NCBI GenBank assembly: GCA_037893245.1
Contig: JBAIAA010000596.1
Location: 434,001-498,000 of the forward strand
DNA from: Crossaster papposus
Lineage: Eukaryota > Echinodermata > Asteroidea > Velatida > Solasteridae
Reading direction: 5' to 3'
Length of the DNA stretch: 64,000 nucleotides
The position numbers were made by a program, and so were the translations under genes. The notes below the pieces were generated by a model, which saw only the letters and a list, made by a program, of their open reading frames with translations, did not search any database and was not told where the DNA came from. This document shows positions 1-11,751 of the stretch, piece after piece (position 1 is the first letter of the stretch; every line of letters starts with the position of its first letter).

Positions 1-1125
1 GTGTATTTCGCCAGAAAGGCGAGCTTCTGCGTTGCCGGAGTGGGGGCCTGGTTTACCATCGTCTCGAACGACGATCGCCAAGGCTGAAACATTATGGGAT
101 CGCCTTCGTACACGTCGGGTTCTTGAGTTGGTTGTCTTTGGTGTGTTTGTGATTTCCTGTGTTACTGCGAGTAACGAGTTCTCTTGTGATGGTTTCGTCT
201 GGATTGGGCTGCTAGCATTTTGGCTCAGGGAGTTGACAGGTGTGTGTTTATCGGGGGGGAATGGCGAGTTTGACCGTGGGATTGAAGAGGCTGGATTAAA
301 GACAGGTGCTGTTGGTTGAAGCTTGCTCGTCGGGGCCGACCGTTGGTTAAGGAACTGCAATGCGTGGTCATTTGACGAATGATGGGGTGACGTCAGACAT
401 GCCCCATTCTCTTCTTCCACTTGGAGGATTGCCTCGGCTCGTGACTGCTCAACAGCGGCTAGTTGTTGGGCCTTTAGTATTCGAAGCTCGGCTTCGACGG
501 TAGCTTGCTCCATCCTCTCCTCAATTTCTCGTCTAGCTTGTTTGATTTTGTGGTCGGCGGTACGCTTGGCGATGACCTCTTCAAACTATGCGTTTCGGGC
601 CGCGGCTGCTGCTGCAGCAATGGCTCGTACCTTAATACTCTGGTGCGACGATGTCGATATGTTCGATGATCTTCGTGAGCGAGCAGACCGGTGAGTGCTG
701 GTTGATTTCATCTCTAGGGTGAGTTGGTAGACTCGTTCAGAGAATTGCGTGATGGCGTTATTGGCCTCGTCGATGTTCTCTAGGACGACCAATTTGGTTT
801 TTATTCTTTCTTTATTCATGTCTCCAGTTTTGTCCTTCTCGTACAGTTGCTCGAGCCTGGACCACGCTTCACGGTAGGACTGTAATGCAGCTTGTGTATC
901 GGGAAGGTTGCACCGCAGTGTCGTTACATCATCATGGGCGGCTTTCAGGGCTTCTACGTCCTCTGACGCTCGTTTCCAGCTTTGATGAAGAGCTTTCTGA
1001 GCCTTGTCGATGTCGTTCATGAGAGCCTTGAGAATTGGCTGCCTTTGTCGTTCCTCTCGGGCCAATTTTCCCGTGATGTCAGCATTGTCGCTCTTTTCAG
1101 ACGGGGCGGGTGATGCCTCGTTCAT
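1..1125 (-). pseudogene. BEL/Pao retrotransposon gag, decayed 5' part
   Basis: Read on the minus strand from ATG at 1125. The first 179 codons give a charged, helical gag-like N-terminus, then an in-frame TAG stops the frame near 583-585. The same frame continues with FEEVIAKRT and a glutamate-rich helix. A further frameshift near 110-150 is needed to reach YEGDPIMFQPWRSSFETMV, the start of the DUF1759 gag domain typical of BEL/Pao elements, which runs off the window edge. In an intact element this protein forms the capsid-like particle and is followed by protease, RT and integrase, which would lie outside the window. The stop plus frameshift mark it as dead. The DUF1759 match is from memory of the family; no LTR could be delimited in 1126-1540. 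Confidence 0.72.
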
Positions 1126-2358
1126 GTTGACTCTTATGCAGTGTGTAAACTTGTTGTTGTCGAGCCTGATGAAGTCAAATTTAGCCAGTCATTTCACTGT
1201 ACTGGATTCAGCTATACGCGTGCTAAAATGCGCATGCAAATGTCTCCTAATCTTAATATAAATGTATGTGTACAAAGCCAGGAAACTTGATGGAAAAGAG
1301 AATACATAAACACATATGGCAGGGGGAATGCTATACGTGCAAGAATACATAGCCGGATAACAAAACTAAACAACACTCGGGAATCATCATAAGATTGCTT
1401 GTAAAATTACTTACATCACTGTGGTTCATGCGAGGGAAAAGACTTCAGGAAAGTTGTAGGGAGTAGGCTGATATTAACTAGCAATAGAAAATGAATATCA
1501 CGATTTTCTGAGACAACTAGGAATAAAGTGGTTTCAAATGCTAAGAGTGTGGCAAGTAGAGACGGTATGCTCATTCTCCTTCAGAAAAGTGGTCTCCGTG
1601 AAGGGCGCCCTCAAGATGGCTCTGCAAAGTACCTGTAATCGTGTAAAAACTGAATGGCGCCCCCTAGGTGAAGGTAGGGACCAAAACAAAACTAATAATT
1701 GTGAAGCTACGCGCTGGTTTCCAATCGACTCCATTAAAATGATGAATGGAAACCGGTTCATACTATTCCAATCATATAATAAAGAACGTGTACTAACATC
1801 AATGAAATTCGGGTCAGTCCTTAAATGAGATGGGTCCCAGAGTGTGACATTGGTGTGTGTTGCGGTTCATACCTGACAGATTGAATTTCTCCTCCAATTG
1901 TCACTGAAATTATTGAACTTGTTTTAATTTGTTTTGCAGTATACTTTATATTATGTAATCGCTCTAGGTGATTTTACTCATGATTAGAAGGCATCAAATA
2001 ATGTGCCCTGAATTCAGTGGCGGCACCAGACTCCGGGGAAATGTTGATACTCGATGCCCTGTGGTTCAATCCGAGGCATTTCCTGGCCACTTTTCCATGG
2101 CTTTTTTAGCAAAAAATGCGTTGAACTTGGAAACGTTTCCGACGCTGCGACCACGCCACTATGTTTTTGTTTACATTAGGATCCAAAAACCTTTATAATA
2201 AGAAGTGGAGACCAAGATCACTTATCACCTATTTACTCGGCACGGATGGACTATCAAACAAAAACTATCCAATCATAGCACGAAGCTCATCAGCGTTTCC
2301 CAGCATCGCGCCCAGCGCCTACCTAGCCTGTAGTCGGTGGTCCGCTGTATGTAGCTAT
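1126..2358. other. non-coding stretch, no gene recognised
   Basis: Only short open frames on both strands with no recognisable domain. The part next to 1125 could hold the 5' leader or LTR of the BEL/Pao copy, but no terminal repeat pair is visible inside the window. Confidence 0.5.
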
Positions 2359-2361
2359 TAA

Positions 2362-3996
2362 TGGCCCTGAACGTTTTAGGCCAACGCGCGAGTAGCGCGT
2401 TAAAAATAGTTGATACGCTGGCAAACGCTGAACTTCCACACAAAAAGTCAAGTGGAACCGTGATTTCAGCGTGTCCATAACGAGTTGATTACGGGTTCAT
2501 AGCGTTCGCCAGCGCGTAAATAACGCGTTAGTAACGCGCTCGACGACTGATGAACGAATGCCCAGCGCGTGAGTAGCGCGGTCCAACGCGCCAGCGTACG
2601 GCAACGACCACATGATTAGTTGTATAAAAAGCCGACGCGCTACTACAGTAATGACCCTGTCACACCAGGAGCAAGTTCGGGCGCGAACTATAGTTAACCA
2701 TTAGTCAGTCTCTGCCTTACCAATGCGCATGCTCAAATGCAGTTCGCTCGAACGGCTCTAGTCGAACTAGTGTTGAAAAGATGGCAACCGATTTGTTTAC
2801 ATTTGCGACATGAATGAAATGGGTTTTGCCACTATTCTTCCACGCATATAAGTAGGATAAGCCACAACGTTAGTCATGTTGGTCCAAAAACAAGACAAAA
2901 ATTACATTAGGCCCGCCAGATTTTCACTTAACGTTACTGCCTTTCCCTCCGTCCGACTACTGATATCACCTTTTTCTACGTCACTGGTTATCTTCATGTT
3001 TTCCTATGAAAAGAGGCTACTGTCAACCAGCGGCAACCGCGCTCCGGGGTCTGGTTCCAAATAGTCGACTAGATAGTCCAACCATTCTGCGTTCGAGCGA
3101 TGTTAGTCGAACTATGGTTAACTATAGTTCGCGCCCGAACTTGCTCCAGAACGTTTTAGGCCAACGCGTGAGTAAAGTGTTGGAATTTCGGCAACACGCG
3201 GGTAAACGTTGACCAACGCTAGGCCAGCGTTCACAACACGCTGAGTGCGTTACCCACACGCTGGAAAACGCTGTCACACGCTGGGGCAAAAATAATTTTT
3301 TCAACATACCTAAACATTTCAGCGTTTGCCAGCGTGTGACTGCACACGCTGGCGGCGCGCAGGAAGGTCGTTACTCACGCGTCGAACGCGCTAGACGATC
3401 GTTACCAACCCACTACTCACACGCTGGCGACCCGCTGTCGTATTTGTACTATAAAGCAGTGATGCGTTCCTCACACGCCGAGCGCGTTCCTCACACGCTA
3501 CTCACACGCTGGCATACGCTATGAACCCGTTATCAACCTGTATGGACACGCTGAAATCACGGTTCCACTTGATTTTTTCGGTGAAAGTTCAGCGATTGCC
3601 AGCGTATCAACTATTTTTAACGCGCTACTCATGCATTGGCCTAAAACGTTCTGTTGTGGCAGGGCCATAACCAGCGTGTTGCCAGCGTACGCGAGCGTAC
3701 ACCAGCGTGTGAGTAGCGGGTCGATAACGATCGTCTAGCTTGTTCGACGCGTGAGTAACGAACCTCGAACGCGCCGCCAGCGTGTGTAGTCACAGGCTGG
3801 CAAACGCTGGAAATTGTAGGTATGTTGAAAAAAATATGTTTCCCTCAGCGTGTGACAGCGTGTCCAAGCGTGTGAGTAACGCGCTCAGCGTGTTGCTAAC
3901 GCTGGCCTAGCGTTGGTCAGCGTTTGCCAGCGTGTTGCCAAAATTACAACACGTTACTCACGCGTTGGCCTAAAATGTTCTGGTGTGACAGGGCCA
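2362..3996. repeat. interlocked foldback repeat, copy 1 (A-B-A'-B')
   Basis: The block starts with TGGCCCTG after TAA (2359-2361) and ends with CAGGGCCA before TAA (3997-3999). It is built from two inverted-repeat pairs that overlap rather than nest. Arm A (2362-2648) pairs with A' (about 3440-3668). Arm B (2649-2668 and 3150-3440) pairs with B' (about 3669-3996). Each arm begins or ends with the same TGRCCCTGTCACAC-like tip next to TAA. The body is rich in CACGCTGG/ACGCGTGAGTA words. No coding capacity. Three-bp TAA flanks resemble PIF/Harbinger target sites, but no transposase is present. Confidence 0.75.
2669..3146. mobile_element. MITE nested in the foldback repeat, CAG target duplication
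   Basis: Terminal inverted repeats start GAGCAAGTTCGGGCGCGAAC and continue through TATAGTTAACC on both ends. CAG is duplicated on both sides (2666-2668 and 3147-3149). Removing the element and one CAG restores the host arm seen in the copy at 18714 (CACACCAGAACG). 478 bp, no ORF of note. Confidence 0.8.
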
Positions 3997-5213
3997 TAAG
4001 AGGCGAGTAGGTGTAATTTGTGAAGGCCGAATGATAATTTCATCAACGAATTTTCGATCATTGCATCGAAGAGAATTGACGAAGTAGTAATAAAGTTGGG
4101 CTGTGCTGCGGATATCGGCATTGGCAGGTAGCTTCGATTTTTGATAAGGCAACAAATCCCGTTTCATAGTGATCGAGTCAGTGAATTGTATTTTTTCCAG
4201 CGATTGAACGCTTTGTACGTTTTAAATGTACTGGACCTGAAAGCGCAGGATTATTTTTCATAATTTTATATATTTTTTTCTCAATAAAGTATTTCTGTTT
4301 TAACTATACAACTTATACAAGATGCCAACTAATACGAGATAACAACATCGCCTCGGGTTATTGGTTCAGACATATGAGCCATTTGTATAATTATTCCGGA
4401 CTCATTGTATTGCGCATGCTCAATTATTGACGATTATGATATTTAGTAGAGTGACTGCGGTCACCGTGATTGTACGGTTTTAACCTACCAAACTTGACTC
4501 CAGCGAGTACGTAGTGCAAAGCCAATTACCGTACGGCGTGTGGTCTGGGGCCCGGCATGTGGTCCCAGTTAAATAATCTATTCTGTAAACAGAACAAATG
4601 GAGGCAGTTATATATATATATACCTAGCATTTTACGGTTTCTCTGATTTTTCCACAAATAAATTGGTATGTTATTAACGATTGCAACATTTCTTTTTAGT
4701 TTTTATAATAACAAAAAATATGTGATTACATTTTACACATTAACAGTTGAATGAAATAACAGAAAGTATTTGCAATTGTGTTGTCAGCGTTTTGGCGGGT
4801 AAAATTACACATTATTGTCTTACAATAATGTGTAATGCTCATGTTGATTTTTGGGAAGGTATGCGCCCCTATTTGGAAGATAGCAATGATAGCAATACAA
4901 GAGTGGCAGCTTTTTGAGTGTTATCCTCGTTTTTGTTTTGTTCAATGGCCGCCAATAATGCTTGTTAACACATAATTAATCCAGTAACAATCATATAGGC
5001 GGCCATTTTACAAGAAAAAGGAAGAAGTTAAAAGAACCCAAAAGCTGCCACCGCCCACGCTGCAATGCGTTCACACATTTTCCAACTATGGGTGTGCATA
5101 CCTTGCCAACAAATCGCTAGGAGCATTACTCCTCTCGATTATTGAAACCAGTAGCATAATTTTGATGATGTGTTTTTAATATTTCTTTGCATATTTCTTT
5201 GCATACGTAAGCC
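3997..5213. other. AT-rich non-coding stretch
   Basis: No supported ORF. A short TA microsatellite lies at 4611-4622. A short palindrome (ACATTATTGT/ACAATAATGT) lies near 4808-4832. Nothing else identified. Confidence 0.5.
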
Positions 5214-5319
5214 ATGGCATCATCATGTCATAAAGTCTCTTTCATCGGACCGGAGTACAGCCCATACTCTGGTAACCCACCCCGTTGGATCCCACCGCAC
5301 ACAGATAACCTAAACTGTA

Positions 5320-6007
5320 GACGAACGACCACTGCGAGTACGGCGACCACGGCGAGTCCGACGACCATGGCGAGTCCGGCGGCCACGGCGAGCCCGGCGA
5401 CCAAGGCGAGTCCGGCGACTACGGCGAGGCTGGCGACCACGGCGACCACGGCGAGTCCGGCGACCACTGCGAGTCCGGCGACCACGGCGAGTCCAACGAC
5501 CACGGCGAGTCCGGCGACCACGGCGAGCCCGGCGACCAAGGCGAGTCCGGCGACTACGGCGAGGCTGGCGACCACGGCGACCACGGCGAGTCCGGCGACC
5601 ACTGCGAGTCCGGCGACCACGGCGAGTCCAACGACCACGGCGAGTCCGGCGACCACGGCGAGTCCGGCGACCACGGCGAGTCCGGCGACCACGGCGAGTC
5701 CGGCGACCACGGCGAGCTCGGCGACTACGTCGATCCCGGCGACCACGGCGAGGCCGGCAACCACGGCGATCCCGACGACCACGGCGAGTCCGGCGACCAC
5801 GGCGTTCCCGGCGACCATGGCGATCCCGGCGACCACGGCAATCCCTGCGACCACGGCGATCCCGACGACCACGGCGATCCCGGCGATCCTGGCGACCACG
5901 ACGAGTCCGGCGACCACGGCGAGTCCGGCGACCACGGCGAGTCCGGCAACCACGGCGAGTCCAGCGACCACGGCGAGTCTGGCGACCACGGCGAGTCCGG
6001 CGATTAG
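5320..6007 (+). repeat. 18-bp minisatellite (GGCGACCACGGCGAGTCC), open in several frames
   Basis: About 38 imperfect copies of an 18-bp unit made of two related 9-mers. A higher-order block around 5390-5480 recurs around 5520-5610. The unit length is a multiple of three, so several frames stay open. One reads Thr/Ala/Ser/Pro (from an ATG at 5214), one reads imperfect Gly-X-Y (GDHGES) from just after a stop at 5318-5320 to a stop at about 6005, and minus-strand frames read VVAGLA. No signal peptide, start context or exon boundary favours one frame, so it is annotated as a repeat. A collagen-like exon cannot be excluded. Confidence 0.8.
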
Positions 6008-6451
6008 TAAGATGTTATATAATACAATTTAATAAAATGCTACTATTCTTTTGTTGGACAAACTAGCATTATGACTACGTTTCAGGCCCGAGTACATGTC
6101 ATGATACTCACGCTTTCCTTCGCATGCGCAGATCTAGATTTAAGCTAGGGTAGGGTAGGGTAGGGAAGGATAGGGTGGGGTGATGGGTGGAATGGGGAGG
6201 GAGGAGGGGGGGGGGGGGGGGGGAGGGGAGACGGGGGTGCCGAAGACACCCCCTACTAGGAGAGTTCTGAACATTTCCCGAAAGTTTTGAAATCTACACT
6301 GTTTCATCTGCCCATGACACTTTGATAATATAATAATTTAGGAGCCCATTTTTGAGTCCGTTGGGGTGGGGTGGGGGGGGGGGGGGGGGGGGGGTGGGTT
6401 TGGTGATTTTACATTTTTACACCAATATGATTTTATTTTCTCTCTTGGCAG
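6008..6451. repeat. GGGTA repeats and two long poly-G tracts
   Basis: Tandem GGGTA units at about 6148-6172 are followed by G-runs at about 6206-6222 and 6370-6393. Lies directly upstream of the first discoidin exon. No gene in the stretch. Confidence 0.7.
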
Positions 6452-8488
6452 CAACAACTGTGTGTCTGAACCCAGAGCCTCTTGGAATGGAGGATGAGAC
6501 AATCACCAATGGTCAGATCCGTGCGTCCAGTAGTTGGGGCTGTTGTCCTGCCTGGAAGGGACGACTGAACTTTAGCGGTTTATGGAGACCACGGACGTAG
6601 GTATCAAAGGGAACTGTAGTTAACCGTCGCTTATTAACACCCATCATTAAAAGAAGTCGCAAATAATGTACGCACAAAATGCCGAGATTTTAGACACCGC
6701 CGTACTGCATAAGCATGACAAACGCATACACCCACATTTCTGTTTTACTTTTCAGACTACCCTATTTCAGTACCATGTTATTGCTGTAGTATAGGTTGTC
6801 TCAGCTATTTATACAACAATATTTTTCTTTCAAATTTTTTCAACTCTGGCACATTCAATTTAGTCCGAGGAAAAATAGCAAATGAAATAATTGTATTGTT
6901 CACGGAGAAAAGTCAAACTAGCACTGACAGTAAACCTAAACAAACAAACTACCGGTAACATTAATATCAAGTGTATTGAAACTTAAAAGATCAAAGTCTT
7001 GAAGAGGCTTCAGTAGTTTAATCGTTTTCATTTTTTGCCAATTCTTCTCCTAATCAACGCGGGATTGTTTGCGGAGCGTGTTTACGTCATTGTTCTTATC
7101 TCCCTTCACTCTTGATGCACAGTAACGAGGATTCCTGGATCCAGGTGAACCTGATAGAAAGTACAGTGATGTCTGGTGTCATCACAAAAGGCTGGTTGTA
7201 CCATGACGACCATATAAGATGGGTAAAGAAGTATAAGGTGGCCTATCAGAAAAATGCCACATCTGCACTTGAACACGTGACCGATGCAAACGGAAACGTC
7301 AAGGTAATGTTCTTTTTATTTTGCTGCCTTGACCCGCAACATTTTGCCTTTTATTGTTATCAGAAAATGAAGGCATCGGCGTACCTCACAACAGTTCCCG
7401 CCTTTATCAAGTTTTACCATTGGAGAGAATATTACTTTAAATTTCAAAGTAAACAAAAGAAATTGGCAAGGCGGGACTCGAACCTGCTGCGACCTCCGGA
7501 ATACCGGACCGGCGCTCTACCAACTTAGCTATTTTGCCCTATGTTTGCGGTCTCCCAAATTGTCAGTATCTTTATTTGAGGCGCTAGTCGGAAGTCATCA
7601 ACACCAGAATGCCGTGAGTAGCACCTTCGAACCATTTGGGAGGCCGCCTACAAAATTGGTCTTATATCTATCAATTTTAAACGTTATGCTAACTAAATTA
7701 GTTTAGTGTGTGACTGAGTCAAGCACACATCAGACTAATTAAATTAACATTAAGTTTGAAATTGATTGATTTCAGACAAATTCAATCTGTGAATGCTGCC
7801 TTTCTGGAACAGCTTAGATCAATTTGATCTAGAGTGACCAAAATTTGAAATTGAACTTTTGAATTTTATTCAAATTCACGAACTATCACATTCCATTTCG
7901 TCCAAGGATAAATTCAACACGCTTTTAATTCACCAAATTAATTTAGTAATTTACCATTGAATTTATGTCACTCCAAAGTTAGGTCACTCCATCTAAAAAA
8001 TGGCTTGGGATTATTCGTCATTACAGATCAAATTTGTTTAAACTGTTGCTTAGACGATTTGGATTTGTAATGACGAATATTTTCGACATGGTGTCAACAA
8101 AGGGTGACCAAACGTTGAAATTGATTGATAAAGGTTTTGCATTGGTATGGTTAAAGCGTGTAATTTGTTTTTTTCTGTGACGAAATTGAATGTGAGATTT
8201 GGTGAATTTGAATCTAAAATGTTTAAATTAGCCGGGAAAACCTATAATTTCGAGGAATTACCTTCTCTCTTCCAGTATTGTCCTGCTTATAAAAAATAAT
8301 AAAACGTATAATCTTTGCTTTTGTTGCAGGAGTTCAATGGAAACACCGATGGCACCAACGCTGTCAGTAACATGTTTAATGAAAGCGTGCTCGCGACTGT
8401 AGTGCGTATTGAGCCTACTGATTGGAAAGTTCATGTTTATCTGCAATTGGAGTTGCTTGGATGTCACCTACTTAATTTGGCTAAATAG
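6452..8488 (+). CDS. discoidin (F5/8 type C) domain protein, last three exons
   Basis: Three exons at 6452-6596, 7123-7303 and 8330-8488 (stop TAG). The acceptors are TTGGCAG, GATGCACAG and TTGTTGCAG; the donors are GTAGGT and GTAATG. The split codons join in frame (phase 2, then phase 0). The product is one discoidin domain: it opens with C-x3-EPLGMEDETITNGQI, the middle exon has SWIQVNL and SGVITKG, and the last exon has FNGNTDGTNAVSN and ends HVYLQLELLGC plus ten residues. These are the family hallmarks, including the paired Cys at both ends. Such domains bind glycans or lipids and are usually secreted or extracellular. The first exon enters in phase 1, so a signal-peptide exon is expected upstream; I did not find it. 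A tRNA-like element and a MITE sit in the 1 kb second intron. Confidence 0.85.
7464..7538 (-). tRNA. tRNA-like sequence, probably pseudogene or SINE head
   Basis: Read on minus: an A-box-like TAGCTAAGTTGGTAGAG and a B-box GGTTCGAGTCC, with a partly paired acceptor stem (GGCAA/TTGCC). The anticodon loop has a C where U33 should be and a mismatched stem. The loop triplet would be GGT (Thr). There is a 2-3 base excess before the T arm. Probably not a working tRNA. Lies inside intron 2 of the discoidin gene. Confidence 0.55.
7650..8240. repeat. MITE-like repeat, GGGAAAACCTATA-ended family
   Basis: Shares long stretches (CACACATCAGACTAAT, ATTGATTGAT, TTACAGATCAAATTTGT, CACGCTTTTA) and the end motif GGGAAAACCTATA with 50060-50440, 56280-56630 and 57430-58150. 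Boundaries are approximate. No coding capacity. Confidence 0.6.
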
Positions 8489-10850
8489 ATGATATTCTGA
8501 AACTGAGTGCTAATTGCACATTGCATTAAAATGAGGTTTTAACAAAAATTAATTACCAGACTAAGTTTCAGAAAAGCATCGATTCTCCCTTCGGATCTAA
8601 ATGCTGTTCGAGTGGATTACTAATTTGGATGGTTAAAATGGCATGACGCAAGAGTATTTTTGTTGGCGTAATCGAAACACGAAAATAAACGATGTTTACA
8701 CCAGCATTAAAATTCGCGCGAAACCGAACGATGCGGTGATTAAATATTAAACGCATATTTGCCGAAATTGACCGAATTGTGGCAATATGACTAAAACTAA
8801 AAATACTATTTAGTGCGGTTTGCCCCTAAACATAGTTTTGCTGTGTGCTTATATAGCTTGTGAGAAAAGAAACATATTGATGTATTAATTTTGAAAACAT
8901 TACTTTCTGTACAAGACGTCTAAATTATATTTTGACTATGAGCGTTAGTCTAAATCATTTGGGAGTAACGGTTACTTTAAAACCATTTTAGTTTAAAATG
9001 TTATCGTCTTACTCAGTAGTTCATTATTATCCTTGTTTATCTAAATACATAATATGTAAATACTTGTACCGCGTAAACAAATCATATTTATCTTTAAAAA
9101 TTTTCTCTGCACGTCTATATCAGTTCATCTTAAATTGATGCACAAATAGTAATAGTTGTGGTACTTAATGTGATTAAATTGACTATTTAGCACAGTCCAA
9201 ATTACAAGAGCAATATACTCTAATTTTGAAAATTTGTTTGACAAAAACGTTCATTTTTGTAGAAGTCCAAATACTATACGTATTGAGTATGAGAATATAT
9301 TTTTTTGAAGTAACGGCTACGCTTACCTTACTGTCCACAGCATAATTATAGTTCATTCTTTCGACAGATTAACTCACCACTTATTCAAGAAAACTGCGGA
9401 AAAGAGGTTCACAGAAAATAATCAAGTTCCTAACTTCATGTTTAAGATTGTCGTTGTTATGCACCGCGTGTAGAGTAGTTACAAACGAGAAGAAAATGTT
9501 ACAGTTTTATGTGACAACGTTCAATATACAATGGACCTTATTCACGAGGAAGCCATTTTGGTTGTGTTCCCTGTGTGCGTTTTATGAATTGTGAACTGTT
9601 GAATAGGATGGTGTCAGACTATTTTTGCATGTTAGCCTCCTTTTCATTATTTCTTTTTTTAAATGTGGCATAAAACAATATGGTAAATGTTTAATCCACA
9701 AAAATAAAATATTCATTTGAGAAGACTGGTATTAATTGGTAATTAACCTTAGGTCATTTCTATCCCCAAGTTAAAAACAAGAAATTGTTGCCTCACTTTC
9801 AATTCAATATGGCCGACTCGTGAATAAAGCCCATACTCTTAGACCTTCGAAAAATCTAATATTTATGCCTTGCTCGTTATTCATATAAAACATGTAGATA
9901 GAGATGACACTAATAATTTGTCTACATATTAGAAGTAAATAAAAATGGTTGGCAATGTGGAATACTAAGTCGTAAATTTGTTGAATTTTTGGTATTGAGA
10001 GTTTTTTTTGTTTTAAAGGTGGTATGCTCGCCTATTATTTCTAACAATGTATTTTTTTGCATGCATTACTACGCATCATTGGCAACAAAGGTAAATGAAT
10101 TTTACGTCACTGCTCCAACGCGAGTTGAAATAATAGTCTGAACAAATTCTGTTTGGCCCAAATCCCGTGGAGTAAACGCACTTATAAGCACTTAATTGTT
10201 TTTTTAAGGAATACAGTGATCCAGGAGGCCACGCCTCTTTAAAAACTAACCAATCAGAGTGCACAACTTTAGGTCCGACAAATCATCGCCATTTTGTCCG
10301 ACATAAATTGAATATCCGACACAATTCTGAAACAGCGGACAAGCAATGCTAACCGTCAGCAGCCGATCATTTGCGACCAACTCCGTTTTTGCTTTCCTTA
10401 AAAGTTGCGCGTTTATTTTATACTCAATTCAACTCAAAATAAAAGTGTTATAACTTCAGTGTTTTACGCATGAATGAACTGTCACAGAAGCCTTTCTTCA
10501 AAACTGGTATGGTTTCTATGGTTACAGGATAGAGCAGAGAGTCTTTTGTTTTAGTGTGAATTATTAATAGCTTTGTTGAAGGTCCCTGTTCATTTTTAAC
10601 ATCCGCCACTTAGTCTACTCGCTCCATCTCCATAAGAGGCATCAGTTTCTTGTTTTTGTCAACCCTTCGTATCTATATAATGCCGCATCGTATCATCATT
10701 GATTAATAAGTTTATGTTGAAGGGCATCCTTCAATTATGCATTATATAGCAGCTTAAACTCCTCTATAGCTTATAAAGCCACCTCAGCACCGAAATACAA
10801 CACATTTTGGCCTAGTGTGAGACAGATGAGAGGAATATTTGGGGGATTTG
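8489..10850. other. AT-rich non-coding stretch
   Basis: Follows the discoidin stop codon; the first part is likely 3' UTR, because its first ~80 bases are duplicated with the exon at 11450. Otherwise no gene, RNA or repeat structure recognised. Confidence 0.5.
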
Positions 10851-10852
10851 TG

Positions 10853-11128
10853 CCTTTGATGATACAAGTATGACATTATAGGCACACAGTCAGGGTATGC
10901 CATGAGAAAGATCTTTGGATATAGGGCCATCGCAGATTTGTCTTTCGAAAAAAATATAGGTAGAATAACAAGCAATTTTTAACCTTTTAAAAAGTGGCTT
11001 GTTTTTTTACCTCATGGGACATTTCTTTAAATGACAAATCTGTGATGGCCCTGTAGCCAAATATCTTTCTCATGTCGTACTCTGACGGTGTATGTGCCAA
11101 ATGTCATGCTTGTATCATCAAAGGCGCA
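10853..11128. repeat. long inverted repeat (about 92-bp arms)
   Basis: Arm 10853-10945 pairs with 11036-11128 (GATGATACAAGTATGACATT against AATGTCATGCTTGTATCATC, then the CACAGTCAG and GGCCATCGCAGATTTGTC segments). A single diverged arm recurs at about 53775-53870 in intron 3 of the sialyltransferase gene, so this is a dispersed foldback/MITE family. Confidence 0.75.
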
Positions 11129-11449
11129 ATCACATAACCTATCTGCCGTACTAAACAGGCGAGTTGGTCTCTCCAATACCCTGGTTCTCTTCGAATGTTG
11201 TCTCTCCAATAACCTTAGCCCGTTCGCTGTTGTTGCGCGCAGCTAGCTCTGCCAAGACGAGTTGGTGTAGTGTTTTGTACATGGGAACATACGCTCATTT
11301 TCCATTGAAGGATTTTCGAACATTGCAGCTTAGCTGGGAGCTAGAATGGACGGAGTAGTAACTTTGATTCTGATGTCATCAGCAATGACGGGTACGTTTT
11401 AGTTTTCAGCATTAAAGGGACTGTACAACAGATTCGGGGGTTCTAATTA

Positions 11450-11571
11450 TTGAATTGGAGTTGCTTGGATGTCGCCCTACTTAATTTGGCTAAATAGATG
11501 ATATTCTGAAACTGAGTGCTAATTGCACATTGCATTAAAATAAGGTTTTAACTAAAGTTCATTACCAAACT
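11450..11571 (+). pseudogene. duplicated 3' end of the discoidin terminal exon
   Basis: Nearly identical to 8441-8565: it contains the codons for LELLGC, the stop codon and about 80 bases of the downstream flank. One extra base after the TGT codon shifts the frame. The upstream part of the exon is absent, so it is a truncated gene fossil about 3 kb downstream of its source. Confidence 0.8.
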
Positions 11572-11751
11572 ATCCAGATTAACCGCTATAGACTATACGC
11601 GTTAGAAAGGAGCCGGAGGGCAATGTTTTGTATCACCTGGACAAAGATAACAATGGTAAACATCATGTGCGTTAATCGTCGCTAAAAAGCAAAACAAAGA
11701 ACACCTTAAAAAGAAATACACTTGAAAAGTCCCGGGTTCAGGATTGATCCG

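Noticed and set aside
4611..4622. TA run as a promoter TATA box
   Set aside because: A simple microsatellite with no gene downstream at a suitable distance.
5214..6032. 272-codon Thr/Ala/Ser/Pro ORF (mucin-like) and its 253-codon antisense partner
   Set aside because: Both are by-products of an 18-bp minisatellite whose unit is a multiple of three; all frames stay open and no signal peptide or domain supports either.
7464..7538. Functional tRNA-Thr gene
   Set aside because: U33 is replaced, the anticodon stem is mismatched and the T arm is displaced; a SINE head or pseudogene fits better.
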